Program-made: the position numbers and the translations under genes
Shown: one piece after another, positions 7,635-13,477 of the stretch
Numbering within the stretch: the stretch's first letter is position 1
Layout of the letters: the number at the start of each line of letters is the position of its first letter
Assembly (NCBI RefSeq): GCF_038561965.1
Contig: NZ_CP139348.1
Span: forward strand, 3,472,001-3,536,000
Direction: 5' to 3'
Source: Stutzerimonas stutzeri
GTDB taxonomy: Bacteria > Pseudomonadota > Gammaproteobacteria > Pseudomonadales > Pseudomonadaceae
Length of the DNA stretch: 64,000 nt
Notes under the pieces: generated by a model
Seen by the model: only the letters and a program-made list of their open reading frames with translations
Database searches by the model: none
Told to the model about the DNA's origin: nothing

Positions 7635-7973
7635 CTACCCCACCAGCTCGAACGGTGCGTGAATCGGCACGTAGGGCGTTGGCTTGCCCGAGTCGTAGAT
7701 AACGCTCCACCACTTCGCGGGGCGGGCGGGTGGCGTGTGCTTCTCGCAGATAAAGGCCGGTTCCACTGTCCACTCCGAGCGCAGAGGCTTCCAGATTCCA
7801 CCGACGCAGCCCATTTGCAACGTGCGAATCGGCCGCGCAGACGCGGGGCGGCATAGGGCGCAGGGTGTGGACCGGGAGAGATCGGGTTTCACCATTTCGC
7901 GTCTGGACCAGCAGACAGAGCAGTCGCAGTCCTGGGCGTGCGGAAGGCGTTGATAGCTGGCCGGCTTCTGCAT
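7635..7973 (-). CDS. Cys-rich Pf-type early protein, 112 aa
   Basis: Starts MQKPASYQRLPHAQDCDCSV. It contains Cys clusters CDCSVC (residues 16-21), CALC near 37-40, a lone Cys near 55 and CEKH near 74-77, consistent with zinc binding, plus Trp-rich strands (GGIWKPL, PAKWWSVIY). GGAGGGG lies 7 nt upstream of the ATG. Third codon positions are strongly G/C, as expected for a real gene in this genome. The overlapping 259-residue frame on the same strand is judged mostly spurious here. Function unknown; conserved position suggests a replication or regulatory accessory. Confidence 0.7.
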   Translation of the reverse strand: MQKPASYQRLPHAQDCDCSVCWSRREMVKPDLSRSTPCALCRPASARPIRTLQMGCVGGIWKPLRSEWTVEPAFICEKHTPPARPAKWWSVIYDSGKPTPYVPIHAPFELVG

Positions 7974-8012
7974 AGGTCATCCCCTCCCCTGGCTTTCCGT
8001 AGGCGGTGCGGA

Positions 8013-8228
8013 TCATGCGGTCCACTCCTGTTCCAGCAGCCAGCTACGCAGCAGCGCACTGTTAATCATGCGGCGCTTACCGAGCTTTACGGTGGGGAGT
8101 ACGCCCCGGTAGACCCAGGCGCGGGCCATGGAGCATGTCAGGCCGTTGCGTTCCGCCCAGGCTTCGACGGTTTCCACGTCCTGCTGTGGGGCGATCAGCT
8201 TTGAAGGTTCTAGCTCTTCCAGTTCCAT
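8013..8228 (-). CDS. xisF: Excisionase-like winged-helix regulator (XisF-like)
   Basis: A 71-residue protein from the ATG at 8228. It carries an AlpA/excisionase-type helix-turn-helix followed by a wing (TVEAWAERNGL, MARAWVYRGVLPTVKLGKRRMI). In Pf4 the equivalent XisF is divergent from the repressor, promotes excision and activates replication. An in-frame extension to 8330 runs through the operator region and has no RBS, so I prefer 8228. It is the first gene of the leftward operon and faces the repressor across a palindrome-containing gap. The symbol is by analogy. Confidence 0.7.
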   Translation of the reverse strand: MELEELEPSKLIAPQQDVETVEAWAERNGLTCSMARAWVYRGVLPTVKLGKRRMINSALLRSWLLEQEWTA

Positions 8229-8278
8229 GCTCGTTCCGTCACTATTCGTGTCAGTAACACCGAAGGGGCAAATCCGCG

Positions 8279-8293
8279 GTGTAATTATTGAAC
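8279..8293. promoter_or_regulatory. Imperfect operator, second site of the switch region
   Basis: GTGTAA-TTA-TTGAAC repeats the layout of the perfect palindrome at 8325-8339, with one arm degenerate; the shared part ATTGAACCCT is an exact direct repeat of the other site. It lies between the divergent excisionase and repressor genes, so repressor binding is expected. Inferred from symmetry. Confidence 0.5.
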
Positions 8294-8324
8294 CCTGAGC
8301 AAAGTCTATCAGTTCAGATTCAGA

Positions 8325-8339
8325 GTTCAACTATTGAAC
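8325..8339. promoter_or_regulatory. Perfect palindromic operator (GTTCAA-CTA-TTGAAC)
   Basis: A 15-base perfect palindrome located 21 nt upstream of the repressor ATG, with a degenerate second copy 46 bases to its left. Two spaced dyads between divergent regulators are the usual layout of a lysogenic switch. The binding protein is inferred to be the neighbouring repressor. Confidence 0.65.
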
Positions 8340-8359
8340 CCTCCATTGCATAGACGATT

Positions 8360-8629
8360 ATGGAATCAATACAGGATAGAGCTATAGCTTTGATCTATAA
8401 GGCTGGGCTCGACGAGTTAGTAAGGCAATCTGATATCACCTGGAGCCGGTGGAAGAATCTCCGCCACCGCAAGGCTCGCATCAGCACGGAAGAGGTTGAG
8501 GTGCTGGTGAAGCTGTTCCCTAGCTACGCGTTATGGATCGCCAGTGGTCAAATTGCCCCGGAATCGGGTCAAACTAGCCCTCAGTACGATGAAGCTAATT
8601 CAAACTTGTCCAATCAAAACGCGGGATAG
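8360..8629 (+). CDS. Prophage repressor (Pf4r/C-like)
   Basis: An 89-residue protein with an N-terminal DNA-binding domain (IALIYKAGLDELVRQSDITWSRWKNLRHRKARISTEE, split here only as description) and a polar tail. It is small, single-domain and divergent from the excisionase-like gene, as is the Pf4 repressor. No Shine-Dalgarno sequence is visible close to the ATG, so translation may be weak or from a nearly leaderless mRNA, as for lambda cI. It would hold the prophage silent by binding the palindromes upstream of its start. Confidence 0.7.
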   Translation: MESIQDRAIALIYKAGLDELVRQSDITWSRWKNLRHRKARISTEEVEVLVKLFPSYALWIASGQIAPESGQTSPQYDEANSNLSNQNAG

Positions 8630-8688
8630 CGATTACAGCGAAAGTAGCTAGGCGATGGTATGCCCCAGCGAAATGAATTGGCCAGACA

Positions 8689-9420
8689 ATGGCATTGCGA
8701 ACTAACAGGGATGTATCAGTGAATCAAAAATTATCCCAACTTCTGAGATCCAACACCTTCCTTATCAGTTGCCTCCCCGTTATTTCGGTGGCGCTATCAT
8801 TCATATTCGAAGCGGGATTCATTTCATACTACGGAGTCCCTTACAGCATAATATATATCGATATAAACAAAATATTTATTGCATTATCGCTAATTTTAAT
8901 TAGCGCATTTTCACTTTGGCAATTCTTTACCACATTAAAAAAACTGTCCGACCGAGGCGGAAAACTAACATCATCTATCTGCATTGCGCTGATCCCCTCC
9001 ACCTTCCTCTCAATACTTTTCTTGTTTGCAGGAATCTACACAGCCTTATGGTTATGTCTTGCGCTGTTTTTATTAACAGCAGGGTATAGCTATTGGCTCC
9101 TTTACAAGCCAGAACGGCTACATGATCACCTCAATACTGAACAAGACAGCTCCACATCGAAAATAGCAAAAGAATTTTTGTTCTATTCTATGTTAATAAC
9201 CCTATCCGTATACACGATAGGCCACAGGCAAGCAGCTGACAAAAGCTCTTATTTTCTTTTGGGAAAAGAAGAAGCCCTCATCGAGATCTATGGTGACAAA
9301 GCCGTATCGATTGGCTTCAACTCAGAGACGGGCGTCCTCAACGGCAAAGTAAGAATCTTTCAAATTGACAGTTCAGGATTTACCGGCGAAACCAAGAGAA
9401 TAGGGAAGCTCACGAAATAA
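8689..9420 (+). CDS. Orphan multi-span membrane protein in prophage cargo
   Basis: 243 residues from ATG 8689; a GTG at 8719 has a better ribosome site (AGGG) and may be the true start. Hydrophobic spans lie near 25-48, 55-78, 95-118, 118-137 and 165-182, followed by a soluble C-terminal domain of about 55 residues rich in beta-prone residues (EEALIEIYGDKAVSIGFN). Codon use is far more AT-rich than in the phage structural genes, a sign of recent acquisition. I do not recognise the family. It sits where Pf-like prophages carry variable cargo, next to a defence gene. Confidence 0.75.
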   Translation: MALRTNRDVSVNQKLSQLLRSNTFLISCLPVISVALSFIFEAGFISYYGVPYSIIYIDINKIFIALSLILISAFSLWQFFTTLKKLSDRGGKLTSSICIALIPSTFLSILFLFAGIYTALWLCLALFLLTAGYSYWLLYKPERLHDHLNTEQDSSTSKIAKEFLFYSMLITLSVYTIGHRQAADKSSYFLLGKEEALIEIYGDKAVSIGFNSETGVLNGKVRIFQIDSSGFTGETKRIGKLTK

Positions 9421-9448
9421 TTTAGCAAATGAAGAAAGTGAAAAAAGG

Positions 9449-9465
9449 GGACAGACTTATTTAAC
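9449..9465 (+). repeat. Direct repeat copy 1, GGACAGACTTATTTAAC
   Basis: Matches 15 of 17 bases with a second copy at 11361-11377 in the same orientation. The two copies bracket the single-span protein and Shedu genes. The preceding A-run and GGGGACAG core recall short conserved sequences often seen next to mobile cassettes, but that link is from memory and unproven. Confidence 0.6.
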
Positions 9466-9493
9466 TACCCCGATCACTGAGCAGGGAGGCGTG

Positions 9494-10252
9494 ATGAGAT
9501 CAGACTGGGATGATGCACCCGATTACCTACGCAACAGAAAGAAGCCTAGCCCCTGGCGGTTCCTGGCGATCCTAGGTATCGGTTCCGCGCTGCTGTCAGC
9601 ACTGGCATTTACGTTCGGCAAGCCGGTCGTGCTGGACGTAAACCAGATCAAACAAGGCATCCATGTCGGCGGTAAGCCTTGGTTTAACCAAGAGCCTGAG
9701 CAGCCCATGCAGCAGGTTAGCCAGCCTTCCATTGCAAGCTACGAAGCCCCAGCAGCAGAGCAAACACCAGCTCCCCAGCAGCGACCGCTGACCCAGGAAG
9801 AAATTGACTGGTTCGAAGAAGGCACCGCCCGAGCGCTACAGCAGCGCCAAACATCGTTCAACGATAGCAACTACACGCCCAAGCAGCCGGCCAGCACCTA
9901 CACCCCGCCCGCAGTCCATCGCATTGCTGCAGCAACGCCCACCACTAGCGCACCCAAGTCGCGGTCGGTAAGCCGAGAACGTACGTCGAAATGGATCAAG
10001 GGCTGGAATGGCGGCATCGACTATTTAGCGGAGTGGGTTGCCGTCAATAACTACATCGACGGAACCAGCGTATGCGCCAACCACCGCAGAGGCTCAATCG
10101 ACTACCGCGAATGCCGCAAAGCCGCCAAACAGCACTTCCATGAGCAATGCCGTGCATGGCGGGCACGCTTCGACAGCGACCGCAAAGATCATAGCGACCG
10201 AATGAAGACGCGCTATTGCGGAGCGGCTAGTAGCTTTAATCCGATGGGCTAA
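9494..10252 (+). CDS. Single-span protein with Cys-containing C-terminal domain
   Basis: 252 residues from the ATG at 9494, preceded by GGGAGG. A short cytoplasmic basic N-terminus leads into one transmembrane segment (about 24-42). A long Pro/Gln/Ala-rich linker follows (about 70-165), then a C-terminal domain of about 85 residues with four Cys (in SVCANHRR, YRECRK, HEQCRAW and RYCGA) and several His. Extracytoplasmic location of that domain would allow two disulphides. It is convergent with the Shedu gene. I do not recognise the family; comparable proteins occur in Pseudomonas mobile elements, to my recollection. Confidence 0.75.
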   Translation: MRSDWDDAPDYLRNRKKPSPWRFLAILGIGSALLSALAFTFGKPVVLDVNQIKQGIHVGGKPWFNQEPEQPMQQVSQPSIASYEAPAAEQTPAPQQRPLTQEEIDWFEEGTARALQQRQTSFNDSNYTPKQPASTYTPPAVHRIAAATPTTSAPKSRSVSRERTSKWIKGWNGGIDYLAEWVAVNNYIDGTSVCANHRRGSIDYRECRKAAKQHFHEQCRAWRARFDSDRKDHSDRMKTRYCGAASSFNPMG

Positions 10253-10278
10253 ACAACGAATGTCGGCTAAGGGAGAGC

Positions 10279-11313
10279 CTATACTTGATGAAACGTTGCA
10301 AACTGATGATAGAGCTCATCAAAAGTTACTATTGTGACGTGCGGGGCGATAACTTGCCGTTGAATTTCGAAGGCTTTGATCTTGTTTTGATCGCCGCCTA
10401 AACTTTTAAGGCTTCCCGCAATTATGAAACACCTTGGGGCAAAAACCTCAAAAACCGTGTCACTGCATGCTCTTTTCTGGTAGAAATTCTGCAGTATCTC
10501 ATTTCGCTGAATCATTACCTGGCTAACGGTCCCTGACAACTCTTGGGAGAGCGGATGAGTGCCGCGATATTCGGCACCTACCAATTTAGTACTAGGTGTC
10601 TTTATTTCCACCAAACTGAGGTTTCTATTCTCCCTATCCACCATCGCAAAATCCGATCTTTTGCTACCCTTTCCTTCGACGTTCGTGCTCCCCACGTGAA
10701 ATTCGCGCTGAAGAAAAACAGCGTACCCACCAATAAGTCGTTCCAATATTCCTTTACGAGCAGATAATTCTGTCTGCCAGAATTCCTCGTCTGTTGCTTT
10801 TGATTCCGAATTACTATGCCATACAGCAATTGCCGACTTGATATCTTCAGAGTAGATGCCTCTTCTAAGCAGCGGAACAACATCCCGCTCTAGAAGCAGC
10901 GAATTTACTTCAGCGAATGCGCTCAAGCACTTTGCAGCAAACTCTCCAGCCTCGTCATCAGGCTCATAATCACGAACATATTCTATCAAGTCCGCTACGC
11001 ACTTCTTAGCGGAAAAAATTCTTTGTATAACCCTTGCAAATTCCGGATTACGAATTTCCTCTTGCTGAATCTTAGAAATATCAGAGGTATCGCCCAGCAC
11101 TTCTAAAATATAAGCTCGCGACTCTTCATTAATCGATTCCAAAAGCTGCTCAAGCTCTTCCACACCTATATCTTCGGGATCAAAATGATTTGAAAGCTTT
11201 AGAGCAAGCGCATCGCTTATCTCGGCAGCATCTCCTGTCTTTGCCCCCCGCAGATCTTTAGACAGATTAATTGTCCGCATCACTTTTTCGAAAGCGCCTT
11301 CATCCATATGCAT
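10279..11313 (-). CDS. sduA: Shedu (DUF4263) anti-phage nuclease homologue
   Basis: 344 residues. The C-terminal third matches the Shedu/DUF4263 nuclease core: EFWQTEL at about 177-183, VGSTNVEGKGSKRSDF with Asp221, then LVEIKTP with Glu236 and Lys238 (PD-(D/E)xK signature), a Tyr-Arg pair near 249-250 and Gln265 in SGTVSQV. The N-terminal 150 residues are helical and variable, as in other Shedu proteins, where this part is thought to sense infection. The gene is AT-richer than the phage backbone and stands alone, as single-gene Shedu systems do. Defence function is inferred from the family. Confidence 0.85.
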   Translation of the reverse strand: MHMDEGAFEKVMRTINLSKDLRGAKTGDAAEISDALALKLSNHFDPEDIGVEELEQLLESINEESRAYILEVLGDTSDISKIQQEEIRNPEFARVIQRIFSAKKCVADLIEYVRDYEPDDEAGEFAAKCLSAFAEVNSLLLERDVVPLLRRGIYSEDIKSAIAVWHSNSESKATDEEFWQTELSARKGILERLIGGYAVFLQREFHVGSTNVEGKGSKRSDFAMVDRENRNLSLVEIKTPSTKLVGAEYRGTHPLSQELSGTVSQVMIQRNEILQNFYQKRACSDTVFEVFAPRCFIIAGSLKSLGGDQNKIKAFEIQRQVIAPHVTIVTFDELYHQFATFHQV

Positions 11314-11360
11314 GCAATCCTATTGAGAGAACAAGAAATGTTACTTGCAACCCGAAGTGC

Positions 11361-11377
11361 GGACAGATCTATTTAAC
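11361..11377 (+). repeat. Direct repeat copy 2, GGACAGATCTATTTAAC
   Basis: Same orientation as the copy at 9449-9465, with two adjacent substitutions. It contains the stop codon of the neighbouring ParE-like gene, so the cassette boundary coincides with the end of that reading frame. Confidence 0.6.
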
Positions 11378-11719
11378 GCCACTACTCGGGGAGCGCCCCA
11401 CATCATTCTGTAGCCAAGATGGAATATCGCTCATCCCGTTCAGCACGCGCCAAACTTCAATATGGTTCGGACGCTCCACATAGAACACTACGAAGGGAAA
11501 CCGCTTGAGCGGCCAGGACCGCAGCCCTGGAAGGTCCAGTTCATGTGCATAACGACTGGAGCCTGATTCAGGGTGGCGACTGAGCTGTTTATAGGCATGC
11601 TCCAAAGCATCGATCAGGCCCAGCGCAGCCTTATCGGCCTCTTGCTCCAGGTAGTAGGCAATTGCTCGATCAACGTCGTCGCGCGCCAGCGCTCTTGGGA
11701 TGACTGGCTTTTGCTTCAT
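11369..11719 (-). CDS. parE: ParE/RelE-family toxin
   Basis: A 116-residue protein typical of ParE: ALARDDVDRAIAYYLEQEA near the N-terminus, ALEHAYKQLSRHPESGSSRYAHEL in the centre (described in two parts) and the beta-strand end RFPFVVFYVERPNHIEVWRVL. ParE toxins poison DNA gyrase. Its ATG overlaps the antitoxin stop by an ATGA junction, so the pair is coupled in the usual antitoxin-first order. Its last residues run into the repeat at 11361-11377, which may have altered the C-terminus. Confidence 0.85.
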   Translation of the reverse strand: MKQKPVIPRALARDDVDRAIAYYLEQEADKAALGLIDALEHAYKQLSRHPESGSSRYAHELDLPGLRSWPLKRFPFVVFYVERPNHIEVWRVLNGMSDIPSWLQNDVGRSPSSGVK

Positions 11720-11952
11720 CCGCGAGAGTTCCGAACCCGATCACGCAGAGACTCGAAGTAATCGGCATCAACGGGAACAGTCGGCGCCGAGGCGGCACCT
11801 GCTAACAGCAAACCTCGAAGATGCTGGCGGTCTTGGTCCTTGCGGATCAGTTCGCGGACGTACTCACTACTGGTGCCGTAGCCACGCTGATTGACTTGCT
11901 CGTCCACAAAGCTCTTCAGCGTCTCAGGAAGGGAGATGTTCATGGTGCTCAT
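11716..11952 (-). CDS. parD: ParD-family ribbon-helix-helix antitoxin
   Basis: 78 residues from the ATG at 11952 (MSTMNISLPETLKSFVDEQV). The N-terminal strand and helices match the MetJ/Arc ribbon-helix-helix of ParD, followed by GTSSEYVRELIRKD and an acidic C-terminal toxin-binding segment ending at RNSRG. An upstream in-frame ATG at 11973 lacks a better ribosome site. It neutralises the adjacent ParE and autoregulates the operon. The pair stands next to the prophage's right attachment site, mirroring the HigBA pair at the other side of the element. Confidence 0.85.
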   Translation of the reverse strand: MSTMNISLPETLKSFVDEQVNQRGYGTSSEYVRELIRKDQDRQHLRGLLLAGAASAPTVPVDADYFESLRDRVRNSRG

Positions 11953-12123
11953 GCAGACAGCCCCGTTTGGCAAAAATTGGCAAGTGCACTTTAGCGCGTT
12001 GCTAAACGCGGTGTCGATAAAGTGTCGAAATCACTGTGCCGAATAGCGACGAAACGAGCAGACGGTTCAGTCCGAAAACAGCACAACGACACACTTTGCG
12101 ACGGAACGACACACTAAGCAAAA

Positions 12124-12149
12124 GGGTTCGATTCCCTCCGCCCGCTCCA
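12124..12149 (+). other. tRNA-Gly 3' fragment, right prophage attachment site
   Basis: GGGTTCGATTCCC followed by TCCGCCCGCTCCA reads as the T-loop and acceptor 3' end of a Pseudomonas tRNA-Gly (discriminator U, CCA encoded). No anticodon arm or 5' half precedes it, so it is a remnant and not a functional gene. Pf4 is known to integrate at a tRNA-Gly. The intact gene and the other attachment copy should lie left of position 1. Confidence 0.75.
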
Positions 12150-12157
12150 GATTCTAC

Positions 12158-12184
12158 GGGGCCTCTAGTGAGGCCCCTTTTTAT
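12158..12184 (+). terminator. Rho-independent terminator behind the tRNA fragment
   Basis: GGGGCCTC, loop TAGT, GAGGCCCC, then TTTTTATTT. It was presumably the terminator of the original tRNA transcript and is displaced with the attachment site. Confidence 0.85.
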
Positions 12185-12555
12185 TTGGTGAAGGTAATGG
12201 CGACAGTTACGGCCTTTCCAAGCCGCTGAAACTGTCACGAGCACAGCCTTTTACCGGTCCACCCTCTACCGCACCGCCATCGACTCAGCCCACCGAGTCG
12301 TATAGCGCAGGCTCATCAGCTCACGCTTCATCGCTCATTCCAGTGGCGGGAATGCGTTCGTGCCGAACCGTTCGACTGCTCTCGCGCACTACCTCTATTA
12401 GGCAATCCGCGCCTAAACCACGGTGCTCTGCTCAGCCTCCAGCGCGGCAACAGCCGCATGGCCGGTGAATAGCTAAGCGAACCCATCGGTGCGCCCGCCG
12501 TCTACTTAAACGAGACGGCGACTACAACCACTGGCGGCGCAAAGGAGGACGGTGA
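12185..12555. other. Gene-free stretch between prophage end and DUF1206 gene
   Basis: About 370 bases with no credible reading frame on either strand. An imperfect dyad (GACAGTT near 12201 with AACTGTC near 12230) is the only structure seen. The ORF at 12002-12244 overlapping its left part covers the tRNA fragment and is not coding. Confidence 0.5.
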
Positions 12556-13371
12556 ATGAACGTAACCCGCGGAGTGATCTGGCTGGCACGCAGCGGCTAT
12601 GCAGCACGAGGTGCGGTGTACGTAATCATCGGATTTTTCGCCATCATGGCCGCGCTCGGGTCCGGAGAGACGGTAGATTCCAAGGGCGCAGTCCAGCAAC
12701 TGCTCGGGCAGCCCTTCGGGACCGTTCTACTCTGGCTGGTGGTGATCGGCCTGCTTGCGCATGTAGCCTGGCGACTCACGCAGGGCATCGGGGACACCGA
12801 CCGGCATGGTCATGACGCCAAGGGGCTTCTGATTCGCACTGGCCTGGTGAGCAGCGGTGTGGTCAATCTACTGCTCGCCCTCTTCACCCTGAGCCTGCTG
12901 GTGAGCGGGCTGGATCGCTTTTCCGAGAACGGCGGCGCTTCAGGCAATGACCAGACCGACAGCCTGATGCGTCTTTTGGGCCTTGAGCATTCCCACTGGC
13001 TGATCTGGGCAGTTGCGCTGATTCCCCTGGGGGTCGGTATTGCACATCTGATCAAGGCCTGGCGCGCGCATTTCGAGCGCTACTTTCAGTGCGATGAGCG
13101 CACGATGCATCTGATCCGTCCCGTTTCCCGGGTCGGCCTAGCTGCACGCGGCTGTTCCTTTCTGATCATCGCCGCCCTGCTGTTCGTGGGCGGCAGGCGA
13201 TACGAACCCACCGACCCGCCCGGCCTCAAGGAAGCTCTGGAAGCGCTGCAGGGCATGCCTGCAGGTGGCGTGCTGCTCATGGCAATCGGCGCAGGCCTGC
13301 TTGCCTTCGCCGTGTATAGCTTCGCCGAAGCGCGCTGGCGGCGGATCGATTTGTCGGAGGTCATGGGGTGA
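12556..13371 (+). CDS. DUF1206 membrane protein
   Basis: 271 residues with about six transmembrane helices arranged as three similar two-helix units, each opening with a Gly-Arg-Gly-like motif (LARSGYAARGAVYVIIG at 10, LIRTGLVSSGVVNLLL at 92, VSRVGLAARGCSFLII at 192). That triple repeat defines the DUF1206 family, whose function is not known. AAAGGAGG lies about 10 nt upstream of the ATG. It is the first chromosomal gene next to the prophage and is followed by a REP-type pair. Confidence 0.85.
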   Translation: MNVTRGVIWLARSGYAARGAVYVIIGFFAIMAALGSGETVDSKGAVQQLLGQPFGTVLLWLVVIGLLAHVAWRLTQGIGDTDRHGHDAKGLLIRTGLVSSGVVNLLLALFTLSLLVSGLDRFSENGGASGNDQTDSLMRLLGLEHSHWLIWAVALIPLGVGIAHLIKAWRAHFERYFQCDERTMHLIRPVSRVGLAARGCSFLIIAALLFVGGRRYEPTDPPGLKEALEALQGMPAGGVLLMAIGAGLLAFAVYSFAEARWRRIDLSEVMG

Positions 13372-13388
13372 CCGCAACGATTGCTGGG

Positions 13389-13460
13389 GAGCGGTTCGCG
13401 AGCAAGCTCGCTCCTACCGGAGACGCGGAAGGCGTCGATTCGGGCCGTAGGAGCGAGATG
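13389..13460. repeat. REP-like inverted pair
   Basis: GCGAGCAAGCTCGCTCCTAC at 13398-13417 is opposed by GTAGGAGCGAG at 13447-13457, with a GCGTC dyad in the loop. The core matches the common Pseudomonas REP type, which is extragenic and often between convergent genes, as here. Confidence 0.75.
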
Positions 13461-13477
13461 GCTTACTCAGGATGCAG

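Noticed and set aside
1..12150. Reverse transcriptase or retron as prophage cargo
   Set aside because: Pf4-type phages can carry one, but no frame here has reverse transcriptase motifs.
12002..12244. 80-residue minus-strand frame across the tRNA fragment
   Set aside because: It reads through the tRNA-Gly remnant and terminator, giving the usual artefactual peptide seen over tRNA ends, and has no ribosome site.
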